Assembly: GCA_035527835.1 (NCBI GenBank)
Contig: DATKZS010000063.1
Span: forward strand, 1 to 12,084
Direction of reading: 5' to 3'
Length of the DNA stretch: 12,084 bases
Origin: DATKZS01 sp035527835 [NCBI: bacterium]
Lineage (GTDB): Bacteria > RBG-13-61-14
How positions within the stretch are numbered: position 1 is the stretch's first letter; the number at the start of each line of letters is the position of its first letter. Of the stretch, positions 6,984 to 12,084 are shown one piece after another. The notes under the pieces were generated by a model that was not told the DNA's origin, did not search any database, and worked only from the letters and a program-made list of their open reading frames with translations. The position numbers and the translations under genes were made by a program.

Positions 6984-7134
6984 TTACTAATGGGAGCGAT
7001 AAATAGTGGACATTTAGATTGGCGGGGCCCGACACTCTTGTCGGGCCACGTCGGCATGCTTGAGAGACGCTGGGGACAGGAGTGTCCCCGCCACCATGGC
7101 GGCATTGTCCACTCTTTATCGCTCCCATTATTAA
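6984..7134. mobile_element. 151-bp MITE-like element with 29-bp terminal inverted repeats
   Basis: Bases 6984-7012 and the reverse complement of 7106-7134 match at 27 of 29 positions (core AATGGGAGCGATAAA). The interior folds further: GGCCCGACA/TGTCGGGCC around CTCT (7026-7047) and GGGGACA/TGTCCCC (7072-7088). It has no coding capacity. Short size, long termini and an intergenic position fit a non-autonomous miniature transposon or a structured REP-type repeat. No convincing target duplication is seen. It lies 12 bases after the stop of the winged-helix gene and could act as that gene's terminator. Confidence 0.6.
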
Positions 7135-7146
7135 CATCACGATGGC

Positions 7147-8010
7147 TCAGCGCGGATTCCGGCGGTGATCTTCGAGCGCCTGCGCGATATGGTACGGAAG
7201 CCGGTCCAGCGTGGCCTCCTCCGGATGGTGCGCCACGTACCATTCCACCGCCGCCCGCACCTCCTGCCGCGAAAAACCGTCCTCCAACAAGCCGGTAAGC
7301 ACGGTGACGGTCATTTGCCGGTCCCGGGCCTTGGGCTTCAGGCCCTTGGCCGAGAAAAACCACTCGGCCATCTCGCCCACCCCCGGGCCGGTGGGCGCCT
7401 TTCCCGAGACGTCGGCGAACCGCTCCTCGTTGAGCGGGCTCTCCAGCGGACGCTCGCGCCGGCCCGCCCCGCTCCGCCCTGCCCTGCCCCCTTCATCCGC
7501 CGCCGGACGCCGCGTCTCGATCTTCTGGCCCAACTCAAGACCGTCCTCCGACCGGCCGCTCAGGACCTCGGAAGGCAGGTAAACGCGGTAGAGCGTCCCC
7601 TTCGTGTTTCGGTGCAGAGGCTTCACATGCCCCTTGCGCACCAGGCCGTCCAGCGCCACGTTCAGACGCCGGTCCGAAAGCCGCGCCCGCTGCATCAGAT
7701 CGCGCTTGCCCGCCCGGCACCAGTTCCGGCCCTCTCCATAGGAGAGACGGAACAGGTGAAGGTAAACCGCCTGCTCCACCGGCGTCTCCCGCGGCGCCAG
7801 CGCGTCGAACACCGCCGCCGGCACGCAAATCCCCGAACCGAACCGCGCGCCACCCAGCCATTCCCCGCAATATTCCCGGAGCGGGGCCAACCCCTCGCCG
7901 CTCGCGACCTCGATCTCATGGAGCAGCTCATCGCCCGCGCTCGAAGAAGTCACCAGCTCGCGGCTCCCGGGCACCGCCTTGTAATAATATGGTCTTTCCT
8001 GATCCGCCAT
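7147..8010 (-). CDS. Winged-helix DNA-binding protein, DnaD/replication-protein-like architecture
   Basis: This 287-residue protein is not assigned to a named family. Residues 62-148 look like a winged helix: VEQAVYLHLFRLSYGEG (78-94), then GKRDLMQRARLSDRRLNVAL (101-120) as the helix-turn-helix, then GLVRKGHVKPLHR...GTLYRVYLP as the wing. Residues 150-205 are a low-complexity, charged, Arg/Gly/Glu-rich linker. Residues 206-287 form a helical C-terminal domain (FSRQEVRAAVEWYVAHHPE) resembling the second domain of phage and plasmid DnaD-like proteins. It could be a replication-related protein of mobile origin or a transcription regulator. The ATG at 8010 has no good Shine-Dalgarno sequence, but a promoter with a perfect TATAAT lies about 45 bases upstream. 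It diverges from the tRNA-Leu gene. Confidence 0.7.
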   Translation of the reverse strand: MADQERPYYYKAVPGSRELVTSSSAGDELLHEIEVASGEGLAPLREYCGEWLGGARFGSGICVPAAVFDALAPRETPVEQAVYLHLFRLSYGEGRNWCRAGKRDLMQRARLSDRRLNVALDGLVRKGHVKPLHRNTKGTLYRVYLPSEVLSGRSEDGLELGQKIETRRPAADEGGRAGRSGAGRRERPLESPLNEERFADVSGKAPTGPGVGEMAEWFFSAKGLKPKARDRQMTVTVLTGLLEDGFSRQEVRAAVEWYVAHHPEEATLDRLPYHIAQALEDHRRNPR

Positions 8011-8059
8011 CGTCCGCGCCCCGCGTCAAGCCCTTCCGCGCCCGCCGACCGCAGGACGC

Positions 8060-8089
8060 ATTATACACATAAGCCCGCGCGGTTGACAA
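8060..8089 (-). promoter_or_regulatory. Promoter of the winged-helix gene
   Basis: On the minus strand TTGTCA (8089-8084) and a perfect TATAAT (8065-8060) are 18 bases apart. Transcription would start near 8053, giving a leader of roughly 43 bases. The -35 box overlaps the -35 box of the oppositely directed tRNA promoter. Confidence 0.6.
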
Positions 8090-8110
8090 TTCGGCCAAAA
8101 TCAATAAACT
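8083..8110 (+). promoter_or_regulatory. Promoter of tRNA-Leu
   Basis: A perfect TTGACA (8083-8088) and TAAACT (8105-8110) are separated by 16 bases, ending 19 bases before the mature tRNA 5' end. A TATACA at 8111-8116 is also present but would need a 22-base spacer. Confidence 0.5.
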
Positions 8111-8129
8111 TATACACCTGTCGGCGAAT

Positions 8130-8216
8130 GCGAAAGTGGCGGAATTGGCAGACGCGCTGGGTTCAGGGTCCAGTGGCCGCAAGGTCGTGGGGGTTCAAGT
8201 CCCCCCTTTCGCACCA
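8130..8216 (+). tRNA. tRNA-Leu (anticodon CAG)
   Basis: This 87-base gene has a seven-pair acceptor stem (GCGAAAG 8130-8136 with CTTTCGC 8206-8212), discriminator A and an encoded CCA (8214-8216). The D-loop GGCGGAATTGGCAGACGC, the long variable arm (GGCCGCAAGGTC) and the T-arm GGGGGTTCAAGTCCCCC are those of a class II leucine tRNA. The anticodon CAG is at 8164-8166 and reads CUG, a preferred Leu codon in this GC-rich genome. Everything to its right up to 11000 looks accessory or decayed, so the tRNA 3' end may have been an integration site. Confidence 0.97.
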
Positions 8217-8233
8217 GTATAAACACTTCAATA

Positions 8234-8530
8234 ATGGGACAGAATGTCCCGCAACCTGGATTGTTCATCCAAAAACAGGGACAAGATCAAAGCGTTACCA
8301 ATTCCCCGCCTAGAAATACTTCGACAGAAGTGGCACGAACCAAAGTAAACGAATCCATAATAAAAGACCGCAATTTTCCCATATCTTCCCATAACCGGCC
8401 CATAACGGGAAAGTCCCCTTGCTCGGACCTGGATCAGGACTTGGCCGCAGTCGTGGACGCATGGCCGGACCTGCCGGAAGCCATGAAACAAGGGATCGCG
8501 GCGATGGTTCGGGCCGCGAGGAAATGTTAG
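8234..8530 (+). pseudogene. Short ORF ending in a mobile-element-type tail; probable relic
   Basis: The open frame codes for 98 residues. Only the last third looks like a conserved protein: DLDQDLAAVVDAWPDLPEAM (65-84), then KQGIAAMVRAARK. From memory, tails of the form 'DLAxVVxAWPxLPxAIKxGIxAMV' occur at the ends of tyrosine recombinases and other mobile-element ORFs in Planctomycetes-like genomes; this is recall and not a search result. Residues 1-60 have no recognisable fold, and the ATG has no Shine-Dalgarno sequence and overlaps a small palindrome at 8236-8250. A truncated integrase left beside the tRNA attachment site is the simplest reading; a small functional gene is possible. A weaker tail-like stretch in another frame occurs at 8628-8652. 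Confidence 0.35.
8236..8250. repeat. Small palindrome GGGACA-GAA-TGTCCC after the tRNA
   Basis: A six-pair perfect stem with a three-base loop lies 20 bases after the tRNA. It resembles the inner hairpin of the element at 6984-7134 (GGGGACA/TGTCCCC). No T-run follows, so it is unlikely to be a full terminator. Confidence 0.5.
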
Positions 8531-8560
8531 CGAATGTTAAGGTATGCTCGGTAATGCTCG
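8521..8560. repeat. Four 10-bp tandem repeats (iteron-like)
   Basis: The units are GAAATGTTAG, CGAATGTTAA, GGTATGCTCG and GTAATGCTCG, in exact 10-base phase, with the common core ATG(T/C)T. A perfect TTGACA follows at 8563-8568 but no matching -10 is seen. One repeat per helical turn would suit a multimeric DNA-binding protein. The remainder of the spacer to 8784 shows no further gene. Confidence 0.5.
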
Positions 8561-8784
8561 GGTTGACATGGAGAGGTTGTGGGAATCACGCGAGCCGCGT
8601 CCGTCCGGCCCAGGCAGTCCCGGCATGGATCATGGCGATGGTGAAGGCCACGGCGCAACCAGCGCCCGCAAAACGCCGCAAAACGAAACGAGGCAAGGGC
8701 GATATATAGCCGCGGCCGGATCGCCTCTCCTGCGGCGTCCTGGGCTTCCTGGCTGGCCGCGACAACGAATCAGAGGGAGACAAC

Positions 8785-9381
8785 ATGAACAAACTGAGGT
8801 TGGTGGCGGAAACGGCGGACGGAGCTCAAGCGGGGAGGACCATCAAGAGGAGAACCGCTCCGAGGAAACCCGGACGGCCCCGGAAGAAGAAACCGGCCAA
8901 CAAGGGCGGACGGCCCACCAAGTACGAAAAGTCCATGAAGGACCGGGCCTACGATCTCTGTGCGGAAGCCGGCCTGACCGACAAGCAGCTCGGGACCGCT
9001 TTCGGCGTGGACGAAGCCACGATCAACCGATGGAAGCGCGAACATGAGGATTTTTCCAAGGCCCTCGACAAGGGCAAGGATGAATTCGACAACCGCCATG
9101 CGGAAGCCAGCCTCCTGAAGGCAGCGCTTGGTTACTCCTACACCGAGATCGTCAAGGAGCGGACCGAGGACGGCATGATCGTCACCAGGGAGGTAACGAA
9201 ACACGCCGCGCCCAACCCAACCTGCCTGATCTTCTGGCTCAAGAACCGGAGATCAAAACGCTGGAATGATAAGCCGGAATTAAACGATGACGATGAGCCG
9301 TTCATTATTCAAGTTACGAATTACGCGGGTGCATCCGCCCTCTCACCGGAGGAGGGAGAAAAGCGACGACCAATTCCTTAA
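8785..9381 (+). CDS. Phage terminase small-subunit-like DNA-binding protein (orphan)
   Basis: This 198-residue protein starts with a basic, AT-hook-like tail (RKPGRPRKKK 27-36, GGRPTKY 41-47). A helix-turn-helix follows (LTDKQLGTAFGVDEATINRW 64-83), then 'EDFSKALDKGKDEFDNRHAEASL' and 'AALGYSY' (113-119), and a C-terminal part with 'LIFWLKNRRSKRWNDK' (148-163). This order is typical of small terminase or packaging-recognition proteins of tailed phages, which bind phage DNA and hand it to the large terminase. No large terminase, portal or capsid gene follows, so it is either a prophage remnant or an adopted DNA-binding protein. The ATG has a strong GAGGGAGA (8773-8780) before it, and the frame is intact, so the gene is likely still expressed. 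Confidence 0.8.
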   Translation: MNKLRLVAETADGAQAGRTIKRRTAPRKPGRPRKKKPANKGGRPTKYEKSMKDRAYDLCAEAGLTDKQLGTAFGVDEATINRWKREHEDFSKALDKGKDEFDNRHAEASLLKAALGYSYTEIVKERTEDGMIVTREVTKHAAPNPTCLIFWLKNRRSKRWNDKPELNDDDEPFIIQVTNYAGASALSPEEGEKRRPIP

Positions 9382-9392
9382 CTATTTTGCGG

Positions 9393-9505
9393 AGTTGCCA
9401 TCAAAGTGAACGATAATTTCCATTGTCGGAGCCGTTCAAACAGCAAAACGAAGGATTAGCTCAAGTATTTCGCTTAGTTGCCCTCCAAGCAAAAATAATT
9501 TCCAT
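9393..9505. repeat. Pair of degenerate 30-bp direct repeats in the gene-free stretch 9382-9720
   Basis: Bases 9393-9423 and 9476-9505 share the end blocks AGTTGCC and ATAATTTCCAT, with partly conserved bases between (TCAAAG against TCCAAG). The preceding TTTTGCGG and TTTCGCTT are also similar. The start-to-start distance is 83 bases. The rest of the 339-base stretch holds the promoter and inverted repeat near 9619-9654; no gene is seen. Confidence 0.5.
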
Positions 9506-9618
9506 GGGTTTTGCAAGTCCTAAAAAAAGGCGGTCCCTCCACCACCCCTGCAACCTTGAAGCAACGACACGAGACCTTCCATAAAAGCCCTTGAAAAAAG
9601 ACCTCTCCCTCCGAAATC

Positions 9619-9645
9619 AAGCCGTCTTGACAACTGATACGGCTT
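9619..9645. promoter_or_regulatory. Operator-like inverted repeat around a -35 box
   Basis: AAGCCGT (9619-9625) and ACGGCTT (9639-9645) form a perfect inverted repeat with a 13-base centre. TTGACA lies inside it and the -10 directly after it. This geometry is that of a repressor operator, but the protein is unknown. Confidence 0.4.
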
Positions 9646-9654
9646 TTGTATAGA
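9627..9654 (+). promoter_or_regulatory. Sigma70-type promoter of the shrunken helicase gene
   Basis: A perfect TTGACA (9627-9632) is followed after 16 bases by TATAGA (9649-9654). The transcript would begin near 9661, about 60 bases before the ATG at 9721. Confidence 0.6.
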
Positions 9655-9720
9655 CTTTGGGCTGTGCCACTGGACCCGGGACCAGGGCAGCATCTTGAAA
9701 CGGATTCAAGGAGATCGGGA

Positions 9721-10446
9721 ATGAGCGAGACCAAGCCGGTCAAAGAAGGACAGGTCCTAACCGGGCCGCTCTTCGCTGAACCCGTCCGGGTGGAGACGGT
9801 CCGCGAGAACGGACCGGAGACCTGGACCGTCGGCGCCGCCCGCCTCCAGGAGCCTAGCGTCCTCGGCAACCTCCTCCCCGCGGACGTGCCCCCGGCCGCC
9901 TCTCTCCCGGAGGCAACGGCCTGGCTCAACCAGAATGCCCTCACTCCCTTCCTGAAAGAGGTCCGGGCCGAGCGCGTCGAGGAGATTGACCGCATCAGCC
10001 ACCACATCGAGCCGTCGCTCACCGAGCTGATCCAGAAGACCGACCAGGAGATCGGCAAGGCCAACATCGAGGTCGAGCAGCGCGCCCAGGGAGCGGAGGG
10101 CCGCCTCAAGATGGCCGAGGACCGCCACGCCGAGCTCATGAACCGCCGCGAGCAGCGCCGCCAGGCACTCCTCCGCCAGCGCTCCCTCACCCTCCAGGCC
10201 GTCGAGCGCATCGCCTCCGGCCAACCGCGCTTGATCGAGATCAAAGGCATCGGCGAACCCACCGGCACCGTCATCCTCACCCCCAACGAGCGCCGCGTGG
10301 CCGAGGACCGGAGGGATTGCTATTGGCTCTACGTGGTAACCAACTGCAACACCGCTCCGGCTCTGCGCAATCCCATAAAAGACCCGGAACGATTCTAGTG
10401 GCTAGAGGTCAAGAAAGTGGACCACTATAGGCTGGATGTCATGAAA
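9721..10446 (+). pseudogene. Internally deleted SNF2-type helicase remnant (N-terminus, coiled coil, DUF3883-like end) with in-frame amber stop
   Basis: The open frame gives 225 residues from the ATG at 9721 (AAGGAGAT at 9708-9715) to TAG at 10396-10398. Residues 5-38 (VKEGQVLTGPLFAEPVRVET) match, from memory, the N-terminus of large SNF2-like helicases of antiphage islands. Residues 62-165 are the charged coiled coil (FLKEVRAERVEEIDRI, AEGRLKMAEDRHAELM) normally found near their C-terminus. Residues 168-225 (LIEIKGIGEP, LTPNERRVAEDRRDCYWLYV) are the DUF3883-like, nuclease-fold-related end. The ATPase core of several hundred residues is absent, and a second in-frame loss is likely near residue 166. 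After the amber codon the same frame still reads WLEVKKVDHYRLDV, as these helicases continue, so the stop truncates an older gene. It cannot be an active helicase; a small residual protein may be made. Confidence 0.65.
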
Positions 10447-10581
10447 GGTTGGCGGAGATTTTCAAGTCAGAAACGCGCAAAAATATCTAATTGGGTATAT
10501 CTTCTCAGGGGATCGATCGAAGGATATGTATAGTCTCGCCGATTCCGGAGACCTTCAGAGGTTGTTAGGGGGTTTACTAGC
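10447..10581. other. Spacer without recognised feature
   Basis: This is the first part of the gene-free stretch 10447-11000. After the end of helicase similarity the sequence becomes AT-richer and shows no gene, repeat or clear promoter. The stretch 10582-10935 holds a minus-strand coding relic, and 10936-11000 holds the ribosome binding site of the next gene. Confidence 0.4.
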
Positions 10582-10935
10582 TCAGGATGGTTTCCAGGAT
10601 GGGGACTTGGCAGCGGGTGAGGATTTTTTTCGCGGCGCGGGTGGGCCGTCCCTTCGTTGCGATTGCATCTGTTGGGGGGAAACCTCGAGGCCAAAGCCCG
10701 GATTACCGGAGGCCGCGCAGGTCAGGAGCCTCTCCTTGATCAGCGCGTCCAACTCCTCCTCGATTCGGTCGCGGCGGTCGAGCGTGTCCGTGACCAGCAG
10801 CAGGTTGGACCGGTCCGGAAGGTCTTCGTCCTCGATCCGGCACTCACCCGGGTCCAGGGCCTCTTCGGGGCAATGAACGATCCCGGCCCGAATGCGCGGG
10901 CGTGTTTTTGGGTTGTTCCCGGTTATCGGGCGACA
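10582..10935 (-). pseudogene. Start-less minus-strand coding relic of unknown family
   Basis: A minus-strand frame is open between TAA (10938-10936) and TGA (10584-10582), 117 codons, with no ATG or GTG in its first half. Its first two thirds have the G/C-ending codons of neighbouring real genes and read like a soluble charged protein: PEEALDPGECRIEDEDLPDR, SNLLLVTDTLDRRDRIEEEL, DALIKERL. The last third, rich in Pro, Lys and Ser, looks random. The overlapping plus-strand frames lack this codon pattern. I do not recognise the family. Position beside a broken helicase suggests another casualty of the same island, inserted or inverted. Confidence 0.35.
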
Positions 10936-11000
10936 TTATTTCTCGGATAAGAATGGTTGAAAAGCTCTTGGAGAAGAATGAATCACAAAGGAGAATCCAG

Positions 11001-12084
11001 ATGAAAACGCTCTTCCAGACCGCGGCCCTGGCATTAGTCTGCGCTTTTTTCTTTTTGCCCCGCCCCGCCTTCGCTCAGGACACGGACGGCGACGGCATGC
11101 CGGACAACTATGAAAACACCCACGGGTGTCTCATGGCCGACACCGCTGACGGGGGAGTGGACTATGACTCCGACGGCATGACCAGCCTGGCCGAGTACCA
11201 GTACTCCGACCAGATGGACCCATGCAGCCCTGATTCCGACGCTGACAGCATGCCTGACGGCTGGGAGGTCGCCAATAGCCTCGACCCGCTGACGGACGAT
11301 TCCACCGGGGACCCTGACTCCGACAACCTCGACAACCTCGGCGAATTCACCGCGAACACCAACCCCAATAACCCGGACTCGGACAGCGACCTGATGCCGG
11401 ACGGCTGGGAGGTCACTAATGGCCTGGACCCTCTGACGGACGATTCCGCGTCCGACCCGGACCTTGACAACCTCGGCAACCTCGGCGAATTCACCGCGAA
11501 CACCAACCCCAATAACCCGGACTCGGACGGCGACCTGATGCCCGACGGCTGGGAAGTCGCCAATGGCCTGGACCCGTTGACGGATGATTCCGCCGGCGAA
11601 TATGACGGCGACGGCCTGACCAACCTCCAGGAGTACGCGGCCGGGACCAACCCCTACAACCCCGACACCGAAGGCGACGGCATGCCCGACGGCTGGGAAG
11701 TCGTTAACGGCCTCGATCCGCTCAACGATGATTCCTGGACTGATTATGACGGCGACGGCCTGACCAGCCTCCAGGAGTTCGGAATAGGCACTAATCCCAA
11801 CAGTTTCGACACCGACTCCGACGGCATGCCGGACGGCTGGGAGGTCGCCAATGGTCTCGACCCGTTGACGGATGATTCCGCCGGCGACCCTGACCTGGAC
11901 AGCCTCGATAACCTCGGGGAATACACCGCCAACACCAATCCCAACAACCCCGACAGCGAGGCCGACGGCATGCCCGACGGCTGGGAGGTTACTAATGGCC
12001 TCGACCCGCTCACGGATGACTCCGCGGGAGAATATGACAGCGACGGGTTGACCAACCTCCAGGAGTACGCGGCCGGGACCAACC
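11001..12084 (+). CDS. Secreted protein with tandem TSP3-type calcium-binding repeats (3' partial)
   Basis: The gene begins at ATG 11001 with AAAGGAG (10987-10993) at good distance and is still open at the window end (361 codons). Residues 1-25 form a signal peptide (Lys-2, hydrophobic LALVCAFFFL, cleavage after AFA). Residues 27-77 are a diverged first unit with two Cys (43 and 75). From residue 78 there are five full 48-residue units and most of a sixth. Each has two DxDxDxxxDxxE-like loops, for example DSDGDLMPDGWE and EYDGDGLTNLQE, the ligand pattern of bacterial TSP3 (thrombospondin type 3) repeats. Such proteins are exported, bind calcium and often form stiff stalks for adhesins, enzymes or surface anchors; what this one carries lies beyond the window. 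No gene partner is visible. Confidence 0.92.
   Translation, partial: MKTLFQTAALALVCAFFFLPRPAFAQDTDGDGMPDNYENTHGCLMADTADGGVDYDSDGMTSLAEYQYSDQMDPCSPDSDADSMPDGWEVANSLDPLTDDSTGDPDSDNLDNLGEFTANTNPNNPDSDSDLMPDGWEVTNGLDPLTDDSASDPDLDNLGNLGEFTANTNPNNPDSDGDLMPDGWEVANGLDPLTDDSAGEYDGDGLTNLQEYAAGTNPYNPDTEGDGMPDGWEVVNGLDPLNDDSWTDYDGDGLTSLQEFGIGTNPNSFDTDSDGMPDGWEVANGLDPLTDDSAGDPDLDSLDNLGEYTANTNPNNPDSEADGMPDGWEVTNGLDPLTDDSAGEYDSDGLTNLQEYAAGTN
11232..12084 (+). repeat. 144-bp in-frame tandem repeats in the TSP3 gene
   Basis: Units begin at 11232, 11376, 11520, 11664, 11808 and 11952, all exactly 144 bases long, the sixth cut by the window end. The first half (GMPDGWEVxNGLDPLTDDS) is nearly constant. The second half comes in two kinds, one ending LGEFTANTNPNNP-like (units 1, 2, 5) and one ending LQEYAAGTNPxNP-like (units 3, 4, 6). 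Confidence 0.95.

Noticed and set aside
8544-9047. Plus-strand frame of 167 codons overlapping the terminase-like gene
   Set aside because: It is in another frame to the terminase-like gene, has no Shine-Dalgarno sequence and has a random Gly/Arg/Glu composition.
9474-10286. Minus-strand 270-codon frame opposite the helicase remnant
   Set aside because: It is Ser/Arg-rich without domain, while the plus strand shows recognisable helicase end sequences.
6918-10487. 13-base direct repeat GCGCAAAAATATC at 6918-6930 and 10475-10487 as ends of an inserted block
   Set aside because: The flanks do not match, and a 13-base match within 12 kb is expected about once by chance.
11162-12082. Minus-strand Ser-rich repeat frames opposite the TSP3 gene
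   Set aside because: They are shadows of the repeats; the plus strand has the signal peptide, ribosome binding site and calcium loops.

Overview
The window comes from a GC-rich, probably Gram-negative environmental bacterium. Codons strongly favour G or C in the third position. The mixture of a ComF-type phosphoribosyltransferase, an HD-GYP signalling protein, a tandem FHA protein, a large secreted protein with bacterial TSP3 repeats and short dispersed repeats between genes resembles Desulfobacterota-like or poorly cultured deep-branching lineages. No marker gene here fixes the phylum, so this is an inference.

Left part (1-6800), ordinary chromosome. The 3' end of an unidentified exported or pilin-like gene (1-437) is followed two bases later by a ComF family gene (440-1198). 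Facing them is a two-gene minus-strand operon: a HEAT-repeat protein (2636-4237) whose stop overlaps the ATG of an HD-GYP protein (1308-2639) in an ATGA junction. Both proteins begin with the same roughly 100-residue domain with a YPAxHP signature, so they probably work together in cyclic-di-GMP signalling. A plus-strand FAD/NAD-oxidoreductase-like gene with a degenerate dinucleotide motif (4494-5852) converges on a minus-strand double-FHA gene (5986-6762), with a good intrinsic terminator between them. G-rich 'CTTGGGGCTTGAGG' repeats occupy two of the intergenic spacers.

Middle part (6763-8220). A 151-bp MITE-like element with 29-bp inverted termini lies between the FHA gene and a minus-strand winged-helix protein gene (7147-8010). 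That gene and a tRNA-Leu(CAG) (8130-8216) are transcribed away from each other by promoters that appear to share one -35 box.

Right part (8217-11000), accessory and decayed. After the tRNA come a short ORF ending in a tail seen in mobile-element proteins, a 4 x 10 bp tandem array, an orphan phage terminase-small-subunit-like gene (8785-9381), a strong promoter with an operator-like inverted repeat, and a drastically shrunken SNF2-type helicase. The helicase keeps only its N-terminal start, its coiled coil and its C-terminal DUF3883-like domain, and is cut by an in-frame amber codon (9721-10446). A start-less minus-strand coding relic (10582-10935) follows. This looks like the worn remains of a mobile or defence island beside a tRNA.

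The window ends inside a secreted protein (from 11001) built of 48-residue calcium-binding TSP3-type repeats of two alternating kinds.
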